A DNA stretch of 64,000 bases from Stutzerimonas stutzeri (GCF_024448695.1 NZ_JAMOHY010000008.1:62001-126000), one strand, 5' to 3'. Shown: positions 17,229 through 26,710, counted from the first letter of the stretch. Notes: generated by a model not told the origin, from the sequence alone. Program-made: numbers and translations.

Positions 17229-18248
17229 ATGGCGAATTACAATCGCAAAGATGCCCGTGCTTGGGCCTGGGAATGCCTGGTGGGCTGCTCCGGCGTGACC
17301 ATCCCCAGCTACAGCGCTGACCTCAAGCGCTTGAACGAGCAGGGCATCCGTCACGACATCCAGAAAGTCGCTGACCTGGGTTTCAAGTCGACCCTGCTGT
17401 GCACCGAAGTGAACATCACCCCGGAAGAGAACGCGCAGTTCACCGCCTGGGCCAAAGACACCACCGGCAATGACCTGAGCCTGTTCTTCCATGCTGGCTT
17501 CGGCACCCTGGCCGAGAATATCGAAGCCGTAAAACTGGCCGAAAAGGCCGGCGCCGATATCGTCCTGCTGTCCTATCCGTCGAACTTCTGGCCGACCAGT
17601 GAGAAGGAAATCTACGACTACACCAAGGCCTTCTGTGATGCCACGGACCTTGCCGTGATGCTCTTCGCTATTCCGCTGTGGGGCTTCGAACGCGTACATC
17701 CGCAGGGCATGTCGCCAGAGTTGATCCGTCGCCTGATCGACGAGTGCCCCAACATCGTGTCGCTCAAGGCCGAGCAGGGCTTCCCGCATATCGGCGGGCT
17801 GGTGGAGTCCTATCACCGCTTCAAGGACGACGTGATCATCAGCTGCCCGATCGAGAGCGACATCATCCCGCTGATGAAGTTCATGAATCTGCAGTTCTCG
17901 GGCACCAGTTACACCCAGTGGATGGGTGACCACTTCCCGAAAACCTTCAACTTGGCCCGCGAAGGCAGGTGGGAAGAAGCCATGGAGCTGTACTGGCAGG
18001 CGCAACCGGCGCGTGCCGCCGTGGGTGCCGCCACGGGTGCCTACATGGCCGGGTCCAACTTCATCAACCGCACCCACTGGAAGTACATGGACTGGCTGGC
18101 CGGTTTCAACGGCGGCCCACTGCGTGCGCCGACCTCACGCATCCCGGACCGCATGATGAAAACCCTGCGCCAGGGCCTGGTGGCATCGAAGCTTGAGTGC
18201 ACCTCCGACGACGACCGCCAGTTCCTGATTGGCCGTTTCCCCTGCTGA
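17229..18248 (+). CDS. DapA/NAL-family aldolase or hydratase-aldolase
   Basis: 339 aa, class I aldolase (TIM barrel) family of dihydrodipicolinate synthase. That family also includes the hydratase-aldolases NahE and PhdJ of aromatic catabolism. The Schiff-base lysine fits K180 (IVSLKAEQG). The usual barrel tyrosine of the L-Y-x-x-P motif is replaced by phenylalanine (LFAIP, F146), and the GTTGE motif is absent (LLCTEVN instead). True DHDPS activity is therefore unlikely. Placed before an aldehyde dehydrogenase, it probably releases an aldehyde from a 2-oxo acid or hydroxy intermediate. A GGAGAAAG ribosome site precedes the ATG. Confidence 0.85.
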   Translation: MANYNRKDARAWAWECLVGCSGVTIPSYSADLKRLNEQGIRHDIQKVADLGFKSTLLCTEVNITPEENAQFTAWAKDTTGNDLSLFFHAGFGTLAENIEAVKLAEKAGADIVLLSYPSNFWPTSEKEIYDYTKAFCDATDLAVMLFAIPLWGFERVHPQGMSPELIRRLIDECPNIVSLKAEQGFPHIGGLVESYHRFKDDVIISCPIESDIIPLMKFMNLQFSGTSYTQWMGDHFPKTFNLAREGRWEEAMELYWQAQPARAAVGAATGAYMAGSNFINRTHWKYMDWLAGFNGGPLRAPTSRIPDRMMKTLRQGLVASKLECTSDDDRQFLIGRFPC

Positions 18249-18255
18249 GGATTGA

Positions 18256-19734
18256 ATGATGTCAGTCGAGCTGCTGAAAGATCGTGGCCTGTGGCGCACC
18301 GGTGCCCTCATCGATGGCAAGTGGGTCACCGAAACGCCGCATGGCACATACAGCCTTAATAACCCGGCAACCGGCGCAGTGCTGGTCGAGTTGCCGATCT
18401 GCAAGGAAACGGAAACCGAGGCGGCCATTGAGGCTGCTGACCGGGCGTTTCGCGCCTGGAGCCAGACCACAGCCAAGCACCGCTACGAGGTGATCAACCG
18501 CTGGTACCAGTTGGTCATGGAGAACAAGGAAGACCTGGCCACGCTGATTACCTTGGAAGAAGGCAAGCCGCTGAGCGAAGCCCGTGGCGAAATCGATTAC
18601 GCCGCATCCTTTCTGCAGTGGTTCGCAGAGGAAGCCAAGCGGGTACGCGGCGACGTGATTCCGGCGACTAAACCGGGCCAACGCATCCTTGCCCTCAAGC
18701 AGCCGATTGGCGTCTGCGCGGCGATCACTCCGTGGAATTTCCCTGCGGCGATGATCACTCGCAAAGCTGGCCCGGCACTGGCAGCCGGCTGTTCGATGGT
18801 GGTCAAACCGGCCAGCCAGACGCCGATGACCGCGTTGGCGCTGGGTGAACTGGCACTGCGTGCCGGGGTTCCGCCTGGACTCTTTTCGGTGATCACCGGC
18901 AACTCTACCCGAGCCACCGGCGGCGTACTGACCAGCCACAAGCTGGTGCGCAAGATCACCTTTACCGGCTCTACTGAAGTCGGTCGCATCCTGCTTGAAC
19001 AGTCGGCCAGCACCATCAAGAAGTGCTCCATGGAGCTGGGTGGCAACGCGCCGCTGATCGTCTTCGAGGATGCCGATCTGGATGCTGCCGTTGAGGGCAT
19101 TCTGGTGGCCAAGTTCCGCAACTCCGGGCAGTCCTGCATCGCTGCCAACCGCGTGCTGGTACACGACAGCATCTATGACGAACTGGCCGAGCGGCTGGTG
19201 GCGCGCACCGCCGAGCTGCGGGTGGGCAACGGTCTGGATGCGGCGACCCAGATCGGTCCGATGATCGATGAGGCGGCAGTGGCCAAGATCCAGGAGCACC
19301 TGAGCGACGCGGTTTCCCAGGGCGCGCGCGTGCTGGTCGGTGGTCGTCGCCACGAACTGGGTGGCGCCTTCTTCGAGCCGACGGTGGTTGCAGACGCTCA
19401 TCTCGGCATGACCATCGCCCGCGAGGAAACCTTCGGTCCGGTGATGCCGCTGCTGCGTTTTCATGATGACGCCGAGGCCATCGCCATGGCCAACGACACC
19501 GACTTCGGCCTGGCCGCCTACCTGTTCAGCCGCGATGCGCAGCGTGTCTGGCGTACCGCCGAAGCGCTGGAGACCGGCATGGTCGGCGTCAATACCGGCT
19601 TGATCTCCAGCGAGGTCGCGCCATTCGGCGGGGTCAAGCAGAGCGGCCTGGGTCGCGAGGGTTCCCAGTACGGCATCGATGAGTATCTGGAAATCAAATA
19701 CCTGTGTTGGGACGGCCTGCAGCCAAAGGATTGA
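18256..19734 (+). CDS. NAD(P)-dependent aldehyde dehydrogenase (succinate-semialdehyde dehydrogenase-like)
   Basis: 492 aa ALDH superfamily. It has the N-terminal NAD-binding motif (ITPWNFPAAM), KPASQTP, the catalytic glutamate in MELGGNAP and nucleophilic cysteine in NSGQSCIAANR. Overall pattern and length match the GabD/succinate-semialdehyde class rather than salicylaldehyde dehydrogenases. It starts 7 bp after the aldolase stop and likely oxidises the aldehyde that enzyme releases. Two ATG codons occur in tandem; the first is annotated. Substrate specificity is inferred from relatives only. Confidence 0.92.
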   Translation: MMSVELLKDRGLWRTGALIDGKWVTETPHGTYSLNNPATGAVLVELPICKETETEAAIEAADRAFRAWSQTTAKHRYEVINRWYQLVMENKEDLATLITLEEGKPLSEARGEIDYAASFLQWFAEEAKRVRGDVIPATKPGQRILALKQPIGVCAAITPWNFPAAMITRKAGPALAAGCSMVVKPASQTPMTALALGELALRAGVPPGLFSVITGNSTRATGGVLTSHKLVRKITFTGSTEVGRILLEQSASTIKKCSMELGGNAPLIVFEDADLDAAVEGILVAKFRNSGQSCIAANRVLVHDSIYDELAERLVARTAELRVGNGLDAATQIGPMIDEAAVAKIQEHLSDAVSQGARVLVGGRRHELGGAFFEPTVVADAHLGMTIAREETFGPVMPLLRFHDDAEAIAMANDTDFGLAAYLFSRDAQRVWRTAEALETGMVGVNTGLISSEVAPFGGVKQSGLGREGSQYGIDEYLEIKYLCWDGLQPKD

Positions 19735-19784
19735 TAGACGGGAAACGGTGCAGCCAATCCCGACTGCATCTGATTGCTTTCACT

Positions 19785-19792
19785 AAAAACAA
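19785..19792 (+). promoter_or_regulatory. Hfq/Crc-type AANAANAA motif upstream of DUF1302 gene
   Basis: AAAAACAA lies 25 nt before the ATG. A second, longer A/C run (19829-19846, AAAAACAACAACAAGAAC) covers codons 5-10 of the same gene. Confidence 0.55.
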
Positions 19793-19816
19793 CGACAAAT
19801 GAGCAGAGGGAAAGCC

Positions 19817-21487
19817 ATGTTTTGCTTGAAAAACAACAACAAGAACAGCCGCTACCATGTCGCGCTCGGTGCCGCCTTCCTGTCAACTTCGATGCTACCT
19901 ACGGTAAGCCATGCGGACTTCAACTGGCAGGTGGTCGACGGTGTAAACGTCAACTGGAGCAATGCGATTCGCTACTCGGCCGCCGCCAGGGTCAGTGGCC
20001 GCGACAGCGATCTGACCGCCAATCCGAACCTGGACGACGGCAACCAGAATTTCAGCACCGGCCTGATCTCCAACCGCCTGGAGCTGTATTCGGAGCTGGA
20101 CGTAGTCGCCAACAACGGTTTCGGTGGCCGGGTCAGCGCCCTCGGTTGGTATGACACTGTTTATAACCGTGACAATGACAACCCCGGCGGCACGGTCAAC
20201 CACAACACCCGCGACTACGACGAATTCACCAAGGAAACCCGCAACCAGCACGGTCGCGATGCCGAGATCCGCGACGCCTTCCTGTTCGGCAGCGTGGAGG
20301 TCGCCGGCATGCCGCTGGGTGTGCGCCTGGGGCAGCACTCGCTGGTTTGGGGTGAAAGCCTGTTCTTCGCCAATAACGCCATCGCCGGTGCGCAGAGCCC
20401 GTTCGACATCACCCGTCTGCTCGATGACCCAACTTCCGAGGCCAAGGAATTCGTATTGCCGGTACCGCAGATCTCCGCAGAGCTGCAGATCAACCAGGAC
20501 CTTTCGATCGGTGGTTATTACCAGTTCCGCCATCGTTACAACCGCATTCCGGCGGCGGGCAGCTTCTTCTCCTTCTCCGACGTGGTCGGCGAGGGTGCGG
20601 AGCGTCTGTGGCTGGTGCCTGGGCAGGTAGCCGCCGAGCGCGATTCCGACATGGACGCCCGCGACTCCGGCCAATTCGGTCTGCAGGTGCGCTGGCTGCT
20701 CGGCGAATACGATCTGGGCTTCTATGCGCTGCGTTTCCATGACAAGGACTTCCAGCAGGTGATGCGCCTGGGTCAGCCCTTCGGGCCTTTCGCGCCACCG
20801 GCACCGACCAACTACTACCTCGCTTATCACGAAGACACCACGCTCTATGGATTCAGCGTCAGCCGCAGCTTCGGCACGGTGAACCTGGCAATGGAAGCCT
20901 CGATCCGCAAGGATCAGTCCCTGGCCAGTACCCATGCCGCCGACGCCTCGGGCCTTGCGCCAGCAGGCGTGATCCCGCGCCCGGATAACAAGGACAACCC
21001 GGCTTACGCCGTAGGCGATACCGCGCACGTCAACGTCTCTAGCATCTGGAGCATGCCGCGTACACCGCTTTGGAACGAAGCAAACATGGTCACGGAAGTG
21101 GCCTGGACACGCCTGCTCAAATGCAAGCAGAGCTGCGACGCCATCGACGGCAACGTCACCCGTGATTCCTGGTCGATGCGCGCCGTGTTCGAGCCCACCT
21201 ACCGCCAGCTGTTTGCCGGCTGGGATGTAGGCATACCGATGGGCGTTGGCTTCAGCCCCAATGGTTCGCGCAACATCCTCGGCTCCTCGGCGGTACCAGC
21301 AGAAGGCGGTGGTGATTTCTCCATCGGCCTGAGCGGGACCTACATGAGCGAATGGGAATTCAACCTGGCCTACGTCAACTTCTTCGGCCCGGGCGGCGAG
21401 TTTCTTGATGCCAACAACGAATACAGCTACCGCCAGGCACGCAAGGATCGCGACTTTGTTTCCTTCACCGTGCGGCACAGCTTCTGA
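19817..21487 (+). CDS. DUF1302 family outer-membrane protein
   Basis: 556 aa. The ATG at 19817 was chosen over 19799 because the AGAGGG ribosome site lies between them. A signal peptide ends near SHA (about residues 31-33), and the mature chain is rich in aromatic/glycine beta strands and terminates in a porin-like FTVRHSF. DUF1302 proteins accompany DUF1329, YCF48-like and RND proteins in clusters for steroids, terpenoids and other hydrophobic substrates. They are thought to form an outer-membrane uptake channel. It belongs to unit 1; the precise cargo is unknown. Confidence 0.88.
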   Translation: MFCLKNNNKNSRYHVALGAAFLSTSMLPTVSHADFNWQVVDGVNVNWSNAIRYSAAARVSGRDSDLTANPNLDDGNQNFSTGLISNRLELYSELDVVANNGFGGRVSALGWYDTVYNRDNDNPGGTVNHNTRDYDEFTKETRNQHGRDAEIRDAFLFGSVEVAGMPLGVRLGQHSLVWGESLFFANNAIAGAQSPFDITRLLDDPTSEAKEFVLPVPQISAELQINQDLSIGGYYQFRHRYNRIPAAGSFFSFSDVVGEGAERLWLVPGQVAAERDSDMDARDSGQFGLQVRWLLGEYDLGFYALRFHDKDFQQVMRLGQPFGPFAPPAPTNYYLAYHEDTTLYGFSVSRSFGTVNLAMEASIRKDQSLASTHAADASGLAPAGVIPRPDNKDNPAYAVGDTAHVNVSSIWSMPRTPLWNEANMVTEVAWTRLLKCKQSCDAIDGNVTRDSWSMRAVFEPTYRQLFAGWDVGIPMGVGFSPNGSRNILGSSAVPAEGGGDFSIGLSGTYMSEWEFNLAYVNFFGPGGEFLDANNEYSYRQARKDRDFVSFTVRHSF

Positions 21488-21499
21488 CAGCTCTACGAC

Positions 21500-21507
21500 A
21501 ACAAGAA
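21500..21507 (+). promoter_or_regulatory. AANAANAA motif upstream of DUF1329 gene
   Basis: AACAAGAA sits immediately 5' of the GGAGGA ribosome site of the DUF1329 gene, where Hfq/Crc binding would block translation. Confidence 0.55.
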
Positions 21508-21523
21508 AATGGAGGAGACTTTC

Positions 21524-22876
21524 ATGAAAAAACTACTTGTCCTCGGCGCGAGCCTGGCGCTTTTGGCCAGCACGGTGGCCAGCGTGCAGGCGGCGGTGAG
21601 TCCCGAGCAGGCACAAAAACTCAAGAGCGAACTGACCCCCTTCGGTGCCGAAAAGGCCGGTAATGCCGATGGCTCCATCCCGGCCTGGAATGGCGGCATG
21701 GCCGGCAGCATTGACTCGGGCATCCGTATTGCCGATCCGTTCAAGGGTGAAAAGCCGCTGTTCTCCATCACCGCGCAGAACATGGCGCAGTACGCGGAGC
21801 AGCTGACCGAAGGCACCCAGGCGATGTTGAAGAAGTACCCGGACAGCTTCCGTGTCGATGTTTTCGAAACCCACCGTACCGCCGCAGCGCCGCAGTGGGT
21901 CTACGACAACACCTTTGCGAACGCCACCCGCGGCACTCTGGAGAAGGGCGTGCCGCAGAACGTCTACGGCGGCATTCCTTATGCGATCCCGCAGAGTGGC
22001 GAAGAGGTGATGTGGAACCACGTGTTGCGCTGGCGCGGTACGGCTTTCGAGCATCACAACAACTGGTACCAGTTCCTGGCTGACGGTCGTGCCGTACTGG
22101 TGACCGATGCTGTGCTCCACGAGCAGCTGCCCTACTACTATCAAGACAGCACCATTGAGGACTTCTACCAGCAGGGCAAACCCTTCTGGCAGCTGGTGAT
22201 CCGTAATGTCGGCCCGCCACTGCGCGCAGGTGAGGCGTTGCTGGCCCATGAGTATCTGGACTCCGACAAGCTGCAGACCTGGGTCTACCTTAAGGGTCAG
22301 CGTCGCGTGCGCAAGCTGCCGAACGGCTGCTGTGATACGCCGACGCCTGCCGCCGCCGGGGTGATGACCTTCGATGAGATGTACACCTGGACCGGGCGCA
22401 TGGACCGCTTCGACTGGAAGACGCTTGGCAAGAAGGAAATGTACATTCCTTACAACACCAACGGCCTGACGCAGACGCCAAAGGATGAAGACGTGCTGGG
22501 CAAGGGGCATCTCAACCCCGATCACGTGCGCTGGGAGAAACATCGCGTATGGGTGGTCGAGGCCAGCGTGCGTGATGGCCAGCGCCACCAGGCAGCCCGC
22601 AGCCGCTACTACTGCGACGAGGATACCTGGATCTGCGTGCTGGCTGATCGCTGGGACGGCAATGGTGAGCTGTGGCGCAGCATGTGGTCGATGACCAGTG
22701 TGGTACCGGAACTGCCGGCCACAGTGATTACCAGCTTTGGCTACTACGATCTTCTATCAGGCACCGGCTTTGTAGCGCAGTTGCCTAATACCAAGCCGCT
22801 GCAATATGACGTCAAGGAAAAGCCAGACGACAACCAGTTCACGCCAGCTGGGCTGGCAGGCCGCAGCATTCGCTGA
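21524..22876 (+). CDS. DUF1329 family periplasmic/outer-membrane protein
   Basis: 450 aa. The start at 21524 follows GGAGGA by 7 nt; the ATG at 21509 lies 5' of that site. A signal peptide (MKKLLVLGASLALLASTVAS, then VQA) leads into a LolA/LppX-like beta-rich fold typical of DUF1329. It is always found beside DUF1302 in hydrophobic-compound catabolic loci, where it may carry substrate across the periplasm. It is the last gene of unit 1, followed by a terminator. Confidence 0.88.
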   Translation: MKKLLVLGASLALLASTVASVQAAVSPEQAQKLKSELTPFGAEKAGNADGSIPAWNGGMAGSIDSGIRIADPFKGEKPLFSITAQNMAQYAEQLTEGTQAMLKKYPDSFRVDVFETHRTAAAPQWVYDNTFANATRGTLEKGVPQNVYGGIPYAIPQSGEEVMWNHVLRWRGTAFEHHNNWYQFLADGRAVLVTDAVLHEQLPYYYQDSTIEDFYQQGKPFWQLVIRNVGPPLRAGEALLAHEYLDSDKLQTWVYLKGQRRVRKLPNGCCDTPTPAAAGVMTFDEMYTWTGRMDRFDWKTLGKKEMYIPYNTNGLTQTPKDEDVLGKGHLNPDHVRWEKHRVWVVEASVRDGQRHQAARSRYYCDEDTWICVLADRWDGNGELWRSMWSMTSVVPELPATVITSFGYYDLLSGTGFVAQLPNTKPLQYDVKEKPDDNQFTPAGLAGRSIR

Positions 22877-22907
22877 TGCTGCAGCACTGATCCACCGCAA
22901 TACCGCG

Positions 22908-22928
22908 AAGGGGCCGAAAGGCCCCTTT
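22908..22928 (+). terminator. Rho-independent terminator of catabolic unit 1
   Basis: AAGGGGCC-GAAA-GGCCCCTTT: an 8-bp GC-rich stem with a GNRA-like tetraloop and a short T-tract, 32 bp past the DUF1329 stop. Confidence 0.85.
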
Positions 22929-22999
22929 GTCGTTTCCGCCGGGTATCTTTGTGGATGCTGATGTTGCGGTTCAGCAGCGCTCGAGTCCTTCATTTTATA

Positions 23000-23049
23000 G
23001 ATATCTGAAATAGGCCATGGCGCGTAGCTGGTGCTGTTGGCAGTTCATA
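23000..23049 (+). promoter_or_regulatory. catabolic regulon promoter element, copy 2
   Basis: TATCTG at 23002, TAGCTG at 23025, TTCATA at 23044. Spacings are identical to copy 1. It precedes the YCF48-like gene by about 75 nt. Confidence 0.75.
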
Positions 23050-23097
23050 CACTCAGGTCCAGACCAGTCGGAAAACCCTCCGGGAACGGCTGAAACC

Positions 23098-23105
23098 AAG
23101 AATAA
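23098..23105 (+). promoter_or_regulatory. AANAANAA motif upstream of YCF48-like gene
   Basis: AAGAATAA followed by further A residues, 20 nt before the ATG at 23125. Confidence 0.5.
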
Positions 23106-23124
23106 AAAATCCAGAGGCACGTCC

Positions 23125-24210
23125 ATGAACTGGAACCTGAAGTCACTGCGCTTTGGTGTATTGAGTGCGGCCCTGGCAGGCCTTGCAGCCGAGGCTGCAC
23201 CACAAGCCCTTGCTGGCACGGTAGTAGAAGCGCTGCGGCGCCCCGCACTGGCTGTCGAGCACGCGGAAAATTCCGTGCTGCTCGGCGTGGCCATCAGTGA
23301 GAACCGGCGTCTGGTAGCAGTCGGCGAGCGTGGCCTGGTGGTGCTCTCCGACGATGCCGGCGAAAGCTGGCGCCAGGTCCCGGTGCCGGTCAGCGTAAGC
23401 CTCACCGCTGTGCGTTTCGCCGGCTCGCATGGAGTCGCGGTAGGCCATGGCGGTGTGGTGCTGATCAGCGCCGATGGTGGTGAAAGCTGGTCGCTGAGCC
23501 TCAATGGCCGACGCGCCGCCGAGCTGGTGATGCTCAACGCTAAGGCCGGCAAAAATCCCGAGCTTCTCGAATATGCGCAGCTGATGCTGGAGGAAGGCCC
23601 GGACAAGCCTTTCCTTGACGTTGCGCTGCATGAAGATGGCCGTATTCTCGCAGTCGGCGCCTATGGCCTGGCGCTGGTTTCCAGTGATTTTGGCAAGACC
23701 TGGACCTCTTGGATGGACCGCTTGGACAACCCCGAAGGCCTGCATCTTTACTCGGTGAGCCAGCGTGGGCCGGTCATCGTCATCGCTGGGGAACGGGGTC
23801 TGCTGCTGCGTTCCGAAGACCGTGGCGAACATTTCTCGGCTATCGAAACACCCTATGCCGGCAGCTTCTTCACCACGGAACTGCTGTCCCGGGACGAAAT
23901 GATCGTCGCCGGCCTTAAGGGCAGCCTGTTGCACAGTCGTAACGGCGGGCAGAGCTGGACGCAGGTTGAGAACCACGTGCAGGCCTCCTTTACCGCCTCT
24001 TCACTGGCTGCGGACGGCACGTTGTATCTGGCCGATCAGGCGGGACGGGTCATGATCTGGGCGCGCGGTGGGTTGGCGCAGACCAACAGCAAACCACAGC
24101 CTGCTCTCAATGCGGTACTGCCCATCAATGATCAGAAGGTCGTGTTGCTGAGTACGCGTGGCGTTTCTACGTTGCGTCTCTCCGAGCATGCGGAGGTAAG
24201 CCTGAAATGA
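23125..24210 (+). CDS. YCF48/BNR-repeat beta-propeller protein, exported
   Basis: 361 aa with a signal peptide (about residues 1-31). Repeated Asp-box/BNR blades follow: SDDAGESW, SADGGESW, SSDFGKTW, SEDRGEHF and SRNGGQSW. It resembles the photosystem II stability factor (YCF48/Hcf136) family, whose proteobacterial members sit beside RND transporters and DUF1302/DUF1329 in catabolic clusters. It is probably a periplasmic partner of the exporter downstream, with which it is coupled by ATGA. The start was set at 23125; the longer frame to 23017 runs through the promoter element. Confidence 0.85.
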   Translation: MNWNLKSLRFGVLSAALAGLAAEAAPQALAGTVVEALRRPALAVEHAENSVLLGVAISENRRLVAVGERGLVVLSDDAGESWRQVPVPVSVSLTAVRFAGSHGVAVGHGGVVLISADGGESWSLSLNGRRAAELVMLNAKAGKNPELLEYAQLMLEEGPDKPFLDVALHEDGRILAVGAYGLALVSSDFGKTWTSWMDRLDNPEGLHLYSVSQRGPVIVIAGERGLLLRSEDRGEHFSAIETPYAGSFFTTELLSRDEMIVAGLKGSLLHSRNGGQSWTQVENHVQASFTASSLAADGTLYLADQAGRVMIWARGGLAQTNSKPQPALNAVLPINDQKVVLLSTRGVSTLRLSEHAEVSLK

Positions 24211-26675
24211 AGCTGGAAAATCCCGAAAAATCGCAGAGAGCGCCGGCTGATTTCGATCCACGTTCCGGTTCGGTGGTCGAGCGCAGCATTTTCAACAACC
24301 GTCTGGTGGTTGCGCTGCTGTGCGCCGCGCTGACGGTGTTCTTCGCCAGCCAGCTGTCGCGTCTGGAGCTGTCGGCCAGCTTCGAGAAGATGATTCCGCA
24401 GAACCATCCCTACATCCAGAACTACGCCAAGCACCAGAATGACCTGGTCGGCCTGGGCAATGCGGTACGGATCGTGCTCGCCAGCCCGACAGGCAGTATC
24501 TATGACGCGCAGTACATGGAGGCGCTGCGTGAGCTGAGTGATGAGATCTTCCTGCTGCCGGGCGTCAACCGCATGCAGATGAAGTCCCTGTGGACGCCGA
24601 CCACGCGCTGGGCCGGCGTGACCGAGGACGGCCTGGAAGGCGGTCCGGTGATTCCGGATGGTTTTGACGGCTCGTCGGCCAGCCTGCAGCAGCTGTCCGC
24701 CAACGTCATGCGCTCCGGCGAGATCGGCCGCAGCGTAGCGACCGATCTATCCTCCAGCATGGTCTTCGTGCCGCTACTGTCCACCGATGCCGACGGAAAA
24801 CCGCTGGATTACGCGGTGCTGGCCGAGGCGCTGGAGCAACTGCGAGGCAAATACGAAGCGCGTGGCTATGACATGCACATCACCGGCTTCGCCAAGCTGG
24901 TAGGCGATCTGATCGAGGGCGTGCGTGCAGTGCTGGTGTTCTTTGCTATCACAGTGGGCCTTAGTGCTGTGGTGCTTTTCTGGTACACGCGCTGCTGGCG
25001 CTCCACGGCAGCGGTGGTGAGCTCATCGCTGGTGGCAGTGGTCTGGCAGCTGGGTATGCTGCCGACCTTGGGCTATGCGCTGGACCCGTATTCGATCCTG
25101 GTGCCGTTTCTGGTCTTCGCTATCGGCATGAGCCACGGCTCGCAGAAGATGAACGGCATCCTGCAGGACGTTGGTCGCGGATCGAGCAGGCAACTTGCTG
25201 CACGCCTGACCTTCCGCCGTCTGTTCGGCGCCGGTCTGGCAGCGTTGGTGATCGATGCGGTGGGCTTCGGCGTGCTGCTGGTATTCGACATCCAAGCCAT
25301 CCGCGAACTGTCGTTGGCGGCCTCCATCGGTGTGGCGGTGCTGATCTTCACCAACCTGATCCTGCTACCGGTGATCCTCAGCTATATCGGCGTGGGCCAG
25401 AAAGCGGCACAGCGCAGCCTGCGCGCCGAGAAGGGTGAGCAGGCCGGTGAGGCCAAGCACCTGCTGTGGCGCTGCCTGGACCGCTTCACCCAGCGCAAGT
25501 GGGCGATCGGGGCCATTGCCGGTGCCAGTGTGCTGGCGCTGGCGGGCATCGCGGTTTCCACCCATCTGCAGGTAGGCGACCTTGATCCGGGCGCGCCGGA
25601 GCTGCGTCAGGACAGCCGCTACAACCTCGACATGGCTTATCTGAACGCTCACTACGGTGCCGCCAGTGATGTCATGGCGATCATGGTGAAGACGCCTGCC
25701 GGTTACTGCTCGGCGTACTCGACGCTGAAGAAGGTTGATGCCCTGGAGTGGGAGCTGCGCCAGCTGCCCGGCGTGGAGAGCACCAACACCCTGGCGCTGC
25801 TCAACCGCCGCATGACTGCCGCGATGAACGAGGGCAACCCCAAGTGGTACGACTTCGTGCCCAACCAGTCGATGCTCAACGCGATAACCGCCGGTGCGCC
25901 GCGCGGCCTGTATGACGACAGCTGTTCGCTGCTGACCCTCTATGTCTACCTGGCCGACCACAAGGCCGCGACACTGACCCGCGTGGTCGAGCATGTCGAG
26001 GCCTTTGCTGCCGAAAACAACACTGACGACGTGCAGTTCCTGCTGGCGGCCGGCAGCGCCGGGATCGAGGCCGCGACCAATATCGTGGTCAGCGATGCCT
26101 GGATGAAGATGAATATTCTGGTCTACACCATGGTTGCGCTGCTGGCGTTGGTCACCTTCCGCTCTTGGCGCGCGGTGATCGTGGCGATCCTGCCGCTGAT
26201 GCTGACCTCGATCCTGGCCGAGGCGCTGATGGTCGCACTGGGCATGGGCGTCAAGGTGGCCACGCTGCCGGTGATCGCGCTCGGCGTGGGTATCGGCGTG
26301 GACTACGCGCTGTACATCATGTCGGTGATGCTGGTGCATCTGAAGTCAGGTGAGTCGCTCTCCAAAGCCTATTACCGCTCGCTGACCTTCACCGGCAAGG
26401 TGGTGATGCTGACCGGCGTGACCCTGTCCCTGGGTGTGGCCACCTGGATCTTCAGCCCGATCAAGTTCCAGGCCGACATGGGTGTGCTGCTGGCGTTCAT
26501 GTTCCTCTGGAACATGCTCGGCGCGATGATTCTGGTTCCCGCTCTGGCGCACTTCCTGCTCAAGCCCTGCAAGGTCGCGCAGCAAGCCGCCGAGCAAACC
26601 GTGGAGAAGGGCGGCAGTGTCCCCGCCCCGCTACAAGCGACCAAGGAAATGCAGAACCTCCAGGCCGCTCAATGA
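24207..26675 (+). CDS. RND/MMPL-family transporter
   Basis: 822 aa, two repeated halves each with one helix, a large periplasmic domain and five further helices. The helical blocks are at about residues 35-50, 235-395, 430-450 and 640-780. The HAE3/MMPL sterol-sensing-like segments include GIGVDYALYIM and FAIGMSHGSQKM. Family members move lipids, hopanoids and steroids. With the YCF48-like protein and the DUF1302/DUF1329 pair it likely handles envelope transport of a hydrophobic substrate or toxic intermediate; direction is not evident. Confidence 0.88.
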   Translation: MKLENPEKSQRAPADFDPRSGSVVERSIFNNRLVVALLCAALTVFFASQLSRLELSASFEKMIPQNHPYIQNYAKHQNDLVGLGNAVRIVLASPTGSIYDAQYMEALRELSDEIFLLPGVNRMQMKSLWTPTTRWAGVTEDGLEGGPVIPDGFDGSSASLQQLSANVMRSGEIGRSVATDLSSSMVFVPLLSTDADGKPLDYAVLAEALEQLRGKYEARGYDMHITGFAKLVGDLIEGVRAVLVFFAITVGLSAVVLFWYTRCWRSTAAVVSSSLVAVVWQLGMLPTLGYALDPYSILVPFLVFAIGMSHGSQKMNGILQDVGRGSSRQLAARLTFRRLFGAGLAALVIDAVGFGVLLVFDIQAIRELSLAASIGVAVLIFTNLILLPVILSYIGVGQKAAQRSLRAEKGEQAGEAKHLLWRCLDRFTQRKWAIGAIAGASVLALAGIAVSTHLQVGDLDPGAPELRQDSRYNLDMAYLNAHYGAASDVMAIMVKTPAGYCSAYSTLKKVDALEWELRQLPGVESTNTLALLNRRMTAAMNEGNPKWYDFVPNQSMLNAITAGAPRGLYDDSCSLLTLYVYLADHKAATLTRVVEHVEAFAAENNTDDVQFLLAAGSAGIEAATNIVVSDAWMKMNILVYTMVALLALVTFRSWRAVIVAILPLMLTSILAEALMVALGMGVKVATLPVIALGVGIGVDYALYIMSVMLVHLKSGESLSKAYYRSLTFTGKVVMLTGVTLSLGVATWIFSPIKFQADMGVLLAFMFLWNMLGAMILVPALAHFLLKPCKVAQQAAEQTVEKGGSVPAPLQATKEMQNLQAAQ

Positions 26676-26683
26676 CTGTTGAT

Positions 26684-26691
26684 AAAAATAA
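26684..26691 (+). promoter_or_regulatory. AANAANAA motif upstream of Rieske alpha-subunit gene
   Basis: AAAAATAA just 5' of the GAAGGA ribosome site for the start at 26711. Confidence 0.5.
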
Positions 26692-26710
26692 ATAGAAGGA
26701 ATGTTTGAAA

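Noticed and set aside
19895-21478. Minus-strand 527-codon frame opposite the DUF1302 gene.
   Set aside because: Mirror frame of a real exported protein; the predicted peptide has no recognisable domain.
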